Source of the DNA: Myotis daubentonii
Taxonomy: Eukaryota > Chordata > Mammalia > Chiroptera > Vespertilionidae
Reading direction: 5' to 3'
DNA length: 64,000 nucleotides
NCBI RefSeq assembly: GCF_963259705.1
Contig: NC_081842.1
Span: 42,414,803-42,478,802 of the forward strand
In this document: piece by piece, positions 33,731-44,996 of the stretch
How the letters are laid out: each line of letters starts with the position of its first letter
Numbering within the stretch: position 1 is the stretch's first letter
Notes under the pieces: model-generated
What the model was told of the DNA's origin: nothing
The model's input: the letters and a program-made list of their open reading frames with translations, nothing else
The model's database searches: none
Position numbers and translations under genes: made by a program

Positions 33731-34430
33731 TGTAGGCAATTGGACAGACACAAGTAGAGCACAGTTGATGGGCCAGGTACAGAAGGCCATTAGGGCAGAA
33801 AGCCCCAGGTGCCTAGCAATGGACAATCAACTGTAGGGTAGGACCTCAGCCCCAGGATGATGTTTTAATCCTTAGTAAATCACTGGTCCTGCAGTTTGGA
33901 CCTCCTGACCTTTCTTCCCTAGAGATAACATCTATGCCTCAAGATGTATGTCAGCTCCAGGCCCAGAAAGCAACAAAACCAGCCTCAGGATCAGCTGCAC
34001 TGAATAATGATGGTGCCGGCCAATCAGTGGAGACCACAACCCTGAAAGGACTCACCAGGAAAACTGCTGAATATTCTATTGAGATCTTCCCCTGAGAGCT
34101 CCCCTAAAATGCCCACCCTTAAGACCCTTAGGATGGAGGACCCAGTGTGCTCTCCCTCCTGGGAGCACACCGGTGCTTTTCTTTCCCTTCCTACTCCCCT
34201 CCCTACCCCTGGCACCTTTACCATTAGCTTCCTCACTCCCAAGCTCCAAGGGCCCTTCCGTTACCTCCACAACTTGTTTCCTAAGCCCATTTCTTCTAGC
34301 AATTATTTCTACCTCTGTGATTTACCAAATAAATGTTCTTACAGTTTGGGCTTTGGTTCTGAATTCTTTCCCAGCCAGAACCCAAGTACCCACCGGTCAG
34401 ACACCTGGTGCCCTTCCCACCACCTACAAC
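33731..34430 (+). mobile_element. degenerate LTR (family shared with 35524-37536)
   Basis: It starts TGTAGGCAATTGGACAGAC and carries 'gggccaggtacagaaggcc', 'gcagaaagccccaggtgcc' and 'ctagagataacatct'. All have counterparts in the minus-strand element at 37536 and below. Near the end, AATAAA at about 34329 is followed by 'ggttctgaattctttccc', also shared. The 3' end is approximate (about 34430) and no clean TSD is seen. Confidence 0.6.
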
Positions 34431-35523
34431 ATTATGAGGGTATGTTTGTCAAGGTAAGAAGCTAGAATAGATTTTATTGAACTGTGGCACGCGGGCCTCC
34501 ATTTGTACTCTTGCCCCAGGCTCTGCAAATGCCTGTTTAAAACTGCTTTGAGAACTGATGAAACATTACTAGGTATAAGCATTTCTGTTTTTTAATGCTT
34601 ATCCAAGTCCCTTTTCTCCTTTTTTTTCCCATTACAGAAAAAGTTGATACATTTAAAGATTCATAATTTCTACTGACATTTCATTTTGTACTCTTGTGTA
34701 AGACAAGCAATACAGAAGTGGAAATTTCTATGCAAAGAGTTTCCTTAGCAACATTCTCCTCTCCTATTGAAGAGGTGCAACCAGCTCTGGTGCCTGGGCT
34801 ATTCTGAATAAAAGACCATCAACAAATGCCCTGAGGGAAATTAAGAAATTATGTGAAAATGCCAAATTCCTCCTTTCCACAAAGCCCTCACATTTTAGCA
34901 CTAGATTTCAAAGTGCCCCCACCAGCATTTTTATCAATATTCCCCCAGAGCAGTGCTCCTCAAATGATAATGAATATTTAAGTTACCTGGGTTTTAAATG
35001 CAGATTCTGATTCCCTAGAGAGGCTTGGGGAGGGGGCCTTTCCAGCGAACCCTCCTGAGGCTGCGGCTTTTCTGTAGCCGGCACACACGGACTCCAGGCA
35101 CACATGGACTCCAAGGCCTCAGGCTATTCTTGGCCTTTTCCTGTTGCTTATGAAAATGCAGCTCAAGTGGGGGGAAAAAAGTTTTATTTGGGTGGTCCAA
35201 CTCTGCTTCTATTATCATTCAATAAAAATAATCATCCACATGTATCCAAGGTATTCTTGAAACTGAGGCCTAGATGGCGTCACTTTTGGTGAAACATTTT
35301 CTTCTGTGTTATTTTTGGAGTCTGCTCCCTGGGAAACAAATTAACCCTGGCTTGAGCACCTGCTTACCTGTCCACCCAGCCCACCTCAAGCCCTCTCTCA
35401 GTGTGGGCACTTAAAGCCTATATTATCTCACGCTTAGCCCACTTCCAGCCCTGGAATCAATCAAGTCTATCAACTGGAAGCAGTGTCTTGGGTAGAACAT
35501 GAAGAGATGAGAAGACTTGATAT
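34431..35523. other. unannotated intronic sequence
   Basis: No gene or named repeat recognised. Confidence 0.35.
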
Positions 35524-35785
35524 TGTTAATGGGGAAACAGCACCAGATGTTTCTGGCAGAGTTAGACCTCAGTCCTTGAGTCTGGCCAGGAAAGAATTCA
35601 GAGCCAAGAACTGAAATACCAGTGAAAGTTTATTTGGAAAGCCAGAGGAAGACGTGAGCTAGTAGGGCTGCGTGGACTCAGGAAATAAGTTACAGAGGAA
35701 AAAGAGGAGCCCTTATAGCTTAAGAGAAAGAGAGCAAAGGTACGCACCATAAGGGAAGAAAGGGACAGGAAAGATGTGGACATCC

Positions 35786-35852
<67 letters not shown>

Positions 35853-37536
35853 GTCCTTCATGTTGAGGGTTTTTAAAGGTGAGGATTTTAGGGAAGGCCT
35901 CAGGGGAGGATCTCAATAGAATATTCATCAGCTTTCCAGGTGTGTCTTTCAGGGTCATGGTTGCTACTGATTGGTCAGCCCTAGGGTAGGGTCATTAGTG
36001 ATTGTGTTATCAGTGGGGAGCCCTCCATGTCCCCACCAGTTGTGAGAAGAAGTGGGCTTCTTGTGATGTCACGAGAAAAGGAATTTTCTAAGACTGGCAC
36101 AGAAGAGTAAGGTATTGTAGAAAGCTTTATTTCTGTGGAATTAAATCCCTGAGTTTCCGAGGTCCCATTTCCCTCCATCCTGCCAAGGAAGAAGCCCTGT
36201 TTTGCTTTCAGCAGAGCTAGGATTAAAGCTGTTGCCCGGAGTTTCCATTCCATGTTGGAGCACAGTGCAGTCTAGCATCAGGCTAGCTTAGTTTGTTCCT
36301 AGCTGTAGTCCATCAGCCCATTGTGTGTGGGGTCTGCATCCGTCCATTGTGTGGGGCTTCTAGGAACATGGGAGGATGCAGGAAACAGGAGCAAAACCAG
36401 AGGAACAAGGGCGAGATAATTCCTTTGTCTGGGGATTTTAACCTTCTAAGATTTTGGTTGCTTGCCACCTACTCTGGCCAATTGCTAGGGCTGACCAGCA
36501 GACCCTGAGCAACAGGATGAATAGATTACTCTGACACACGTTTCTGTGAAAGAGAAGTCTAAGGGGCTGTTTCACTTTAGGAGCAAAGCAGCCTGGATTG
36601 CCTGCCTCCTTAGGCTTTTATTGTAACAGCAGCTTGAATTAAAATTAACCCCTAGATACAATCAGCGGGGTACGAATCCTTAAGAAAGCACGTGCTTCAA
36701 CCAGGTCAGGTTTGAAGACTAAACATAGAGATTCCAGTAAAACACCCGGGGGCTTGGACTTATTTGGAAAAGTCAAGGTAGGAGCTGCCACCTTCAGCAA
36801 GGTCCCCCCAGAGGCCCCCAACCTTTCAGAGAATCCTCCTTATACAGACTTTCCAACCAAGTCCCGTGCTTCCCTACAGCCAATGACCTCTGTTCCAGGT
36901 TAGACTGATAGGCTCCTTCCCTACGTCACCCACCTTTACTATGCATGCACCCACCTTCCCTTTTGTCTGGTCCTTTCCCCCAGTGATTTGCAGGGAATGG
37001 ACCAGTGTTTCCCAGGGGAATGTGAAGCTGCCCCGATGGCCATGCATATATTGTCTGGCCACCCTTTGGCTCCTTTCCTACTATTAATAACTAGCTAATT
37101 ACAATGATAACAATTGCAGCTGGTCCTGATGTCAGCCATGGTGTAGCTTCATCTGGTTTTGCTACTTTTCTGGGTCTGGAGCTAAAACACAACTGAGACC
37201 TAGATGTTATCTCTAGTTTGACCAAAACTCTGACCCTGTGATCAGCACACCCAAGGCTTTGTCCCTAAGATTATTTGATGTGGGTCAGAACCTTATTTCC
37301 CTGAGGGCTTAATGCTTAAGGGAGTAGATGTGCGGTCCCCTTGTTCCTCCTCTAAGGGGATCTACACCGCATGACTAATGATATGGTAGGGGTGGGAAAG
37401 TTACCCTGGGGGTGAGGGCCCAGCCTACAATACTTGTTTTCCCAGTTTTTCCCCTAGCTAGGCTCCCGGGGCTTTCCGCCCTGGTGACCTTCGGTACCTG
37501 GCCTATCGTTCCTATTCTGTCTAACTGCCCACTACA
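35524..37536 (-). mobile_element. composite degenerate LTR element
   Basis: On the minus strand the 5' end at 37536 (TGTAGTGGGCAGTTAGACAG) and the 3' end at 35524 match the ends of the LTR at 33731-34430. At about 2 kb it is too long for one LTR of this family and has two A/T-rich polyadenylation-like zones (near 36625 and 35625). It is probably a rearranged or recombined pair of LTRs with some internal sequence. No retroviral coding domain is recognisable and no TSD was found. Confidence 0.5.
35788..35849. repeat. (GA)n microsatellite
   Basis: About 60 bp of nearly uninterrupted GA with one 'aaag' interruption, inside the degenerate LTR. Confidence 0.95.
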
Positions 37537-37703
37537 TCAACATGACTAATGATCATTGAACAGGGCATTCTCCCAAGGGTTTCATTTCTTTTTAAAGCAC
37601 CTTATAGGAAAAAAATCTTAACATAAATTAATCAGCATTTTAGACATTTTAGCAATATGATGAATATCAATTTTATTTTTGTTTTTTAAAAAAAGGCCCT
37701 GGA

Positions 37704-37925
37704 GGCCTGGCTGATTTGACTCAGTGGTTAGAGCGTCAGCCCACAAACCAAAGGATTAGGGTTTTGAATCCGGTCAAGGGCATGTGCAGGTTCCCCAGGC
37801 CTGGTAGGGGCGCGTGTGTGGGAGGTAATGTTTCTCCCCCCGCCCCCCCCCACCCCCTCTTTTCCACTCTCTCTAGAAATCAATGGAAAAAATATCCTCG
37901 GGTGAGGATTAAAAAAAACAAAGAA
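37704..37925 (+). mobile_element. Ves-like SINE, divergent subfamily
   Basis: The tRNA-like head reads 'ggctgatttgactcagtggttagagcgtc'. The 3' part ends with 'aaaatatcctcgggtgagg' before an A-rich tail, a tail also seen at 53783-54015. The imperfect TSD is aaaaaaaggccctgga and gaaaaaaagccctgga. Confidence 0.8.
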
Positions 37926-38029
37926 GAAAAAAAGCCCTGGAAACTCTGAGCTAACATTCCTTCCTTCCTCTCTCGTTCATTCATTCATTCAGGTACTATG
38001 AAAATAACCGTACTGTACTTCAACCCAGC

Positions 38030-38215
38030 TCTGCCACTGACCAGCCCCTCCACCTTCAGGTTCTTCCTCTATGAAATGGGAATGGATAATAATTAATAGT
38101 ATTTCTCTAGAGGGCTGTTGTGAGGATTAATATACCATTTATTGAGCCCTTACTACCTACTAGGTGCTGTACTGTAAGCTTTACGTGCATTACCCAATTT
38201 AATTTAAAATAACAT
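38030..38215. repeat. MIR-type fragments
   Basis: 'tttattgagcccttactacctactaggtgctgt' and the preceding 'ccactgaccagcccctcc...' resemble MIR-related sequence. The orientation of each piece is not certain. Confidence 0.5.
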
Positions 38216-38564
38216 GTGGAAGCAGTTTGAATAAAATAGATTCAATTCAAATAGAAGCCAATTAAATTTATCATTCAGTTATTTGAGCCATGATCCCGAG
38301 GATACAACAGATTTTTCTCAAACACCCATGTTATTGTCATGCATTGGTGTTTTGCTTTGAAATTCTGCTCACAGATGCCCCACTGACATCATCTTACCTC
38401 TTTCTCTTATATTTCGAAGTAATTTTGATAGAACTTGTAAGTTTAGAAAGACTCAGGAGCAGGATAGAGATTATAAATTGGGAGGCAGTATATGATAAAC
38501 AGTGGCATTTCAAGTGGGGCCCGGGGAGATTACTTAACACATGGAATTGGGTCAATCTGTGTGC

Positions 38565-38765
38565 CATAACAGGACATCAAGTGCAGTCATTAAGAGCATG
38601 ACCTCTGGGGCCACAATGCCTGGGTTCAAATCCTGGCTCTGCCATTTGCAGCAGAGTTACCTCAAGCAAGTTGCTTAACTTCCCTGTGCCTTAATTTCCT
38701 GATCTGAAAATAGGGAAAATTATAATATATCCACCTAGTATGGTTATTGTAAAAATTGACTTAAT
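38565..38765 (+). repeat. MIR SINE
   Basis: 'gagcatgacctctggggccacaatgcctgggttcaaatcctggctctgcc' with 'aagttgcttaacttccctgtgcc' is a well-preserved plus-strand MIR core. Confidence 0.88.
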
Positions 38766-38785
38766 ATATCTAGAGAAGTGTTTTT

Positions 38786-38998
38786 TTAATATATTTTATT
38801 TATTTTTTACAGAAAGGAAGGGAGAGGGATAGAGAGTTAGAAACATCGCTGAGAGAGAAACATCAACCAGCTGCCTCCTGCACACCCCCCACTGGGGATG
38901 TGCCCGAAACCAACGTACATGCCCTTGACTGGAATCGAACCCGGACCCTTCAGTCCGCAGGCCGACGCTCTATCCACTGAGCCAAACCGGTCAGGGCG
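38786..38998 (-). mobile_element. Ves SINE
   Basis: A complete minus-strand copy. The TSD begins 'ctagagaagt' on both sides (38770 and 38999). Confidence 0.93.
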
Positions 38999-39059
38999 CT
39001 AGAGAAGTTTTTAAAAATTCTTGGCATATGGTGAGTGCCATGTAAACATTTAATTAACC

Positions 39060-39225
39060 CACCCCTAATGCCTTGGCAGGGCCAGACCAAATGATTTTGC
39101 CGGCCTTATACGGCCTGCTACCTGGACGTTCCCCACCCCTGTAATCTAAGCCATCAAGTTGTGGTCATTTGTTACAGCTAGGAAACTAAAACAATAGGCA
39201 TAGAAAAGAACGAACAACTCACAGA
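39060..39225. other. unannotated spacer
   Basis: Nothing recognised. Confidence 0.3.
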
Positions 39226-39758
39226 ATAAATAACAATCAAGGAATCTATGCATGTAAGATGTTTAACCTCACAAACAAATGTAAATTAAAACAGAATGAG
39301 ATCTTTTCTGCCTGATGGATTGGCACTTATTTTAAAGATAAATAGCATATAGAGTTGGCAAGAGTATAGGCAGATTCTCTATAAGTAAAAGTATCAATAG
39401 GCACTTTTTAGGACAGTTGATTAATTTGGAAATATCTGTCAAAATGTTAAATATGCAGTCTTTAGCCAAGAAATGTCATGCCTAGAAATTTAATATACAG
39501 AAATATTAAACCAAATTCAAAGTAATTGGCTACTATGATTTTTTTACAGTATTATTATTCTAGTGCAAATGTCCATTAATAGGGGATCGGCTAAATAAAT
39601 TATGATACAGCCATACAATAAAATACTATGTAACCATTAAATATAATCTGATAGATCTACATGTACTAACAGGTTAGGAAATTCAAAACACACAAAGTTT
39701 TTTAAAAAAGAAAGCAAGATACAGAACAGAACATTATCATTTATGTGAAATTTATGTA
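39226..39758 (+). mobile_element. old L1 ORF2 C-terminal fragment
   Basis: 'ctaaataaattatgatacagccatacaataaaatactatg' corresponds to the conserved end of L1 ORF2. It is diverged and full of stops. Confidence 0.65.
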
Positions 39759-40426
39759 TCTATATATATAAAATCATAATATGTAAAATAGACCGAACCA
39801 CAAACAACCAAACAACCAAAACACCAGTTGCTATGACATGCGCTGGCCATCAGGGGTGCGTGTGGGACATGGCGGGTGTTGGCCGCGGTGGGATGGTGGA
39901 GCAGGTTAATGGGGGCACCAGATCAAGGCAGGGTGCAGGTCACTGTCATCAGGGCGAGCCTCTGATGGTTACTGAAAATTCTTTGCTGCTGCACACCACA
40001 GTCCCACCCGGCACTCGCATTTGCTGCTGGCACTGGCCCCGCTTGCACCCGCTGCTGACTCCGGGTGCCAGCTCCGATCGCTCGACACTGTCAGCAAGTG
40101 CAAGTGGCGACTGCCAGCCCCAATCTCTTCTGAGGGCTTCTCCACCTCCCCCTGCTCCTGAGGGGTGATTAGGGCAACAGCTGCCACTCGCACCCGCTGA
40201 TGGCACTGGCCCCAGTTGCTCCACGCCATCAGCGGGTGAGAGTGGGGCTGGTACCGTCAGTGTGTGGGAGCAGCAGCAGCAGGAGCAGGGTTGCTGGCAG
40301 ACAGGGGACTGGATCCGTGGCAGGAAGGGTGAGGGGGAATGGGCCGAGACCTGCCCCTGTGACAACCACAGCCTCACAGCCCACAGTTCCTTTCAAGATA
40401 CTCAAATTCATGCACTGGGCCCCTAG
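39759..40426 (+). mobile_element. Helitron (first of a second tandem pair)
   Basis: It starts TCTATATATATAAAATC and ends 'caaattcatgcactgggcccCTAG'. The GC-rich interior carries repeated 'gctgctggcactggcccc' motifs. It is non-coding and followed immediately by another Helitron start. Confidence 0.88.
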
Positions 40427-41027
40427 TCTATAATAATAAAAGCGTAATATGCAAATAGACCGAACGGCCAAACAGCAGAATGACCGTCCGGACGACCTTA
40501 CAGATGATCATGCTATGACACACTGGTGCCAGGCCAGCCAAGGCAGATGCGATACAATTGGTCAGGGGGCCCCATCATCACCCCACAATAGCCCTGCAGA
40601 GGGAGGCCCAGGCCACCCTCTGAGGACAGTGGGGCAAGCGATTGGGGGGGTTCTGCGATCGCCCCACAGAGGGAGGACCAGGCCACCAGCCAGCAACGCT
40701 GTCGTGGGTGTGCAGGGCCAGCTGTGCAGGGCCAGCCAGTGATCACCCCGCAGAGGGAAGCCCAGGCCAACCAAGAGATTGCACCCCATGCACAGGGAAG
40801 CGACTGGTGGCGGGGGGGGGGGGGGGGGCAGCACCGCAGAGGGCAAGCAGTGGCAGCGGCGGGGGCAGGACCAGCTGCTGGCAGCTGGGGGAAGGAAAGC
40901 TCTGATAGGCACTGATCACCGGCCAGACCTAGGGACCCTACCCAAGGGGTCCCTGATTGAGAGAGGGCGCAGGCTGGGCTGAGGGACACCCCCATCCCAT
41001 GCATAAATTTTGTGCACCATGCCTCTG
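40427..41027 (+). mobile_element. Helitron (second of the tandem pair)
   Basis: It starts TCTATAATAATAAAAGCG directly after the previous CTAG and contains 'taatatgcaaatagaccg'. It ends 'gtgcaccatgcctctg', where the expected CTAG has decayed. The interior has a G-run of about 20 (near 40808-40828) and repeats of 'gaggcccaggccacc'. Confidence 0.85.
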
Positions 41028-42082
41028 TATATACATAAGAGAGGGACTTAATTTGAATTTTTGCAATGAACAATTGGGGCAGAGATAGCTAACTGCCCAC
41101 CAAAAACTCACAGTTCCTCTCCTATACAATAGAATTACCACTGGAAGGTGACTGCCTAGCAGGGACTCCAGCTCCCTCACACACACCCTAGCTCCTTGTG
41201 ACTAGTGAATGTCAATGGGAAATGAATAAAGATGATGTGGTACTTTTGAATCGGGGTACTTAAGAGGTGGGTGTGTCTTCAGCACTGTCTCTTTCCCTCC
41301 TGCAGCTGCAAGGTGACAATTCTGAAGCTAGAGGATCACAGACCCACAAAACAGGAGCAGGTAGGGTCCCCGAAACCCTGAGGGAAATGGCCCTCTGACC
41401 ATGGGACAGTGTATTCAAGTGCATTAATTCATTGAAATTTAGGGTTGCTGCAGCAGTTGGTGTTACCCTAACATACAAGTATGAATTCATTTTATAATAT
41501 TACTTTATACACACTTTATTCATTCTGTTTAAAAAATAAAAAGGGGGGATAGTCAGTGGAAAAGCAAACCTCCACTGCTGACTCTCCCTGGCCCCCAACA
41601 ATTAAATGAAATATGGGTCTTGGTTAACACACATCTCAATCAGTGTGTCATCTCTTGAGTTTGTTCCCTTAATCACAAGATATCAGTATTATGCCAAGAA
41701 GTTGACTAACAGCACCCCATAAATATAAGATTGCAGTAACGTCAGAAAGGCCATTTACACACTCATAAAACTTGCATTAAGATACTCAGACTTTCATTAC
41801 TGTCTTGAGTCACAGACAGAATAAAATGATTACAGCCAAAGCATGTAGGTGAACATGTATGTGAACCTTTCACAACCTTTTATAGTGGGGAGAAAAAGAA
41901 AGGCAACAATAGTATATGTAATGCGATGCAGGGGTCCAATTCCAGCATGTCATAATTTCAAGAGTTTCATCAAAAGGTTGATGAGACTTGGGGACTCAAC
42001 AGGGTTGAGTCACACAAGTAGTCACCTGTTGGGAATGGCTAAAGGCATTTCCCCAAACCTGAATACGATACATTAAACTGAT
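41028..42082. other. unannotated intronic sequence
   Basis: No exon or named repeat recognised. Confidence 0.35.
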
Positions 42083-42677
42083 TGTTGGCTGCCAGACAGC
42101 GCAGGGCATCTTAATCTACATGTTATTGCCTCCTACTGGCCAAACACCTGAACAGCCATAGGCTAATTCCCCCATTCTGACAATGGACTCTGTACCAAAC
42201 CCTGACCCTTTGAAGTGTATATCTCTGCCTCGCTTCAGGACAAGTTGTGTTAATAAAAAGCATGGGGTCCTGGGGACAGAGAGAACCTAAGACCATCCAG
42301 GGGTCCTCAAACTTTTTTAAACAGGGGGCCAGTTCACTGTTCCTCAGACCGTTGGAGGGCCAGACTATAGTTTAAAAAAAACTATGAACAAATTCCTATG
42401 CACACTGCACATAGTTTATTTTGAAGTAAAAAAACAAAATGGGAACAAATACAATATTTGTATTTGCATGTGGCCCGTGGTCCGTAGTTTGAGGACCCCT
42501 GCCTTAGACTTAAGACCTTAGAACTTAGCTCCTTTAGCTAAGTTCCTCTGACCCCCAATGCCTTTCAAAATTATATCTCGTCTCCAGACTCTTTATTAGT
42601 CCCTGGACTCTTTAATCTACGCGTGGCCTTCTCAAGATTCCTGAACCCGTCTTGATGCTGGGACAAGAACCCTGGCA
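42083..42677 (+). mobile_element. probable old LTR with a hAT inserted
   Basis: TG...CA limits (TGTTGGCTGCC to ACCCTGGCA), a polyadenylation-type 'taataaaaagc' near 42250 and LTR-like composition suggest a gamma-like LTR. No TSD was found, so the limits are tentative. The hAT element at 42298-42501 lies inside it. Confidence 0.4.
42298..42501 (+). mobile_element. non-autonomous hAT (OposCharlie-like)
   Basis: Inverted termini CAGGGGTCCTCAAACTTT and AGTTTGAGGACCCCTG bracket a 204-bp non-coding body ('gggggccagttcactgttcc', 'gttggagggcc'). From memory this resembles the OC1 group of hAT elements. The flanks cctaagac and ccttagac may be the TSD, with four extra bases on the left. Confidence 0.8.
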
Positions 42678-42725
42678 ATGCGGTGAGTTTAGGATTCAGA
42701 AATTCTTCATATTCTTCTTTCAAAT

Positions 42726-43096
42726 TGAAAGGGCGAGGGCTACGCCCTCCATCTTGCCCCGGATCCTCCATTTTGGGGCAGCAGCCATTAGCCATGTGCT
42801 CGGCAAGGAGCTTCTTCCCCTAAGCCCAAGCCTCTGCTACCAATGACAATCAAGGGAAGTGCGCGCCAACTTGCACCTGGCCAATCGGCAGGGCCCACAG
42901 TCCTCTCTCCTCCCCTTACTCCAGCCCCCCTATAAAACCCCTCTTCCCACAGAGCTAGCTCTCTCTGCCCCCTGCCGCTGCGTTGGCGAGTGTGGTCGGG
43001 GAGCCGAACTAGCTCGAATAAAGACTATCTGCTTTTGCATCGGACTCGGCTGGCTCCCTGGTGGTCTATTGGGGATCCTGAAATCTGGGCTTAACA
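42726..43096 (+). mobile_element. solo LTR, class I (gamma-type) endogenous retrovirus
   Basis: It starts TGAAAGGGCGAGGGCTACG and ends 'aaatctgggcttaaca'. The TSD caaat is perfect at 42721-42725 and 43097-43101. TATAAAA is at 42931 and AATAAA at 43017-43022. The U5-like end 'tgcatcggactcggctggctcc' is shared with the LTRs at 48567-49017 and 51613-52081. No internal genes are present. Confidence 0.93.
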
Positions 43097-43773
43097 CAAA
43101 TGACTTCCTCTCCTTACTATTAACAAAGCTGTAAAGCTCTTATGATTTAACTTTAGGAAAATTAAGGCAGTAATTTATACCTGAAGTCAAGCCCTGGAAG
43201 TATTTATGCACAGGCTCAGGTGAGCACCTATGTAAGTATTTTAAGTGTGGAAAGCAAAATCTGATTAATAAGTTGCTCTTAATCTTAAGTAGCAAATACA
43301 TAGTAGCCCTTGCCTTTGGGAATATAATTATATGGTATAGAATGTAGTATAAACATGAATCCTGTCTCAAGTAGAAAGTAGATAGCAGCAATACATGGAC
43401 AAAGAAAATAGTGTGGTGAAGGCCTGGGCAGGGGCAGCAGCTGTGTAGAGGGGGGTAAAGGCATGTGCAGGGGGGATAGGGGACTGTCAACAATAAAAAT
43501 ATTTTTTTAGAAAGAGAGTATGTGGCAAGAATGGTTAATTTATGTTAAAAGCACATTTCTCCATTCAATAATTCTCTTCTCTTAAAGAAATAGGTTCCAA
43601 GAATAAAGCAAGAGTAATGAGAAGGACAAAGACATTGGCTTTAATCACCTTTCCTAGCCTGAGATCCAGGGTGGGGTTGGGAAGAAGGGGAATGTATTAT
43701 TAACATTTTCAAGGCAAAAAAAAAAAAAAGTGAGAGTATATTAATAAGCCCATCCGTAAAAGAAGCAGTCTTA
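43097..43773. other. unannotated intronic sequence
   Basis: No feature recognised other than short simple A runs. Confidence 0.3.
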
Positions 43774-43787
43774 GAAACAAAAAGTAG

Positions 43788-44127
43788 CCCTGACCAGTTT
43801 GGCTCAGTGGCTAGAGCGTTGGCCTGTGGACTGAAGAGTCCCAGGTTCGATTCTGGTCAAGGGCATGTACCTTGGTTGCGGGCACATCCCCAGTACGGGG
43901 TGTGCAGGAGGCAGCTGATGGATGTTTCTCTCTCATGGATGTTTCTTTCTTTCTTTTTTTTTAAATACATATTTTATTGATGTTTTACAGAGAGGAAGGG
44001 AGAGGGATAGAGAGTAAGAAACATCTATCCACTGAGCCAAACTGGTTAGGGCTCTCATGGATGTTTCTAACTCTCTATCCCTCTCCCTTCCTCTCTGTAA
44101 AAAAAATCAATTAAAAAAAGAAAGAAA
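43788..44127 (+). mobile_element. Ves SINE containing a second Ves SINE
   Basis: The outer plus-strand element has TSD gaaacaaaaagtag at 43774-43787 and 44128-44141. Its CT-rich tail is interrupted at 43947-44051. Confidence 0.93.
43947..44051 (-). mobile_element. internally deleted Ves SINE nested in another
   Basis: A minus-strand Ves of only about 105 bp. It jumps from 'gagtaagaaacat' to 'ctatccactgagcc', missing its middle. Its own TSD ctctcatggatgtttct occurs at 43930-43946 and 44052-44068. Confidence 0.9.
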
Positions 44128-44141
44128 GAAACAAAAAGTAG

Positions 44142-44835
44142 TTGCTTCAGCTCTTAGAGCACTGGCTTCCAAATACATGTAAGGCAGACTGAGAACTGTG
44201 TTTCTTCTCACGCAGCCCACTGCACGGAAGTGTTTTCTCCTTTTTCTATTCTTAAACCACCAGTCTGTTATCAGCTCATATGTCTAACATGAAGCCTTAG
44301 CAATTCAGACTTAACATTTCTCTTCAGATTTCACATTTTCTTCAGGAACATGTAGTTTGTAATCTGAATTCTTATTTTCATTTTATAACAGCAATATATG
44401 ATGAAGTGTTGTTTTTTTAATGTAAAAATACAACAAAAATAAGAAAAATAAAACTCCATATCATTCCTTCCTCCAAAATTAAATGTGTTATGTCAATGTC
44501 TATAGAATAGTCAATATCTATAGATACAGACATATATATTCTTTGAAATTGGTTCAGACTTACACGTTTCATCTTATAGGCTGATTTTTTCCCCCAGAAT
44601 ATTTGGACATCTCTTTTTATTATAAATTTTCAATAGATGACCATCTACAATATTGTTAATAGCCTTAAAAAATAATACTTTTATTTAAAGTACTTCTTAA
44701 ACTTCTTAGGAAACTAGAGGCAGCACTGCAAAGTAAATTTTTTTAATGTAAAATTTGTTAGTTAAGCTATTGTTCCATTGAGAATAAAGCTAAATAACAA
44801 AACATACATAAAAGAAAAGCATTATTGCTCTCACA
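44142..44835. other. unannotated intronic sequence
   Basis: AT-rich. Nothing recognised. Confidence 0.3.
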
Positions 44836-44839
44836 GTAC

Positions 44840-44996
44840 CTTTTATAGCCATATACTCTAGCCTAGCGCAGCCTTCTAGGAAATGGTGGTAAGCCCTCAT
44901 CTCTGCTTCTGTTATCCGCACTGAGGTGTAAGGTAAGTATCTCGGGTCCTGCTGCCCACACTTCTTACACCAGGAAGCCATTGGATTCCAGGGGAT
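44840..44996 (-). other. exon-like open frame of unknown identity
   Basis: On the minus strand an open frame reads through PMASWCKKCGQQDPRY and ITEAEMRAYHHFLEGCARLE. It ends at AAAAG followed by gtactg, a possible splice donor. The peptide has a CxxC pair and a balanced composition unlike translated intron. I find no family match, no clear acceptor, and no place for it between MCF2L2 exons 1 and 2, which join in phase without it. It could be an alternative exon, a remnant of a retrocopy, or chance. Confidence 0.25.

Noticed and set aside
35598..35861. Ser-Leu repeat frame on the minus strand.
   Set aside because: Translation of the (GA)n microsatellite.
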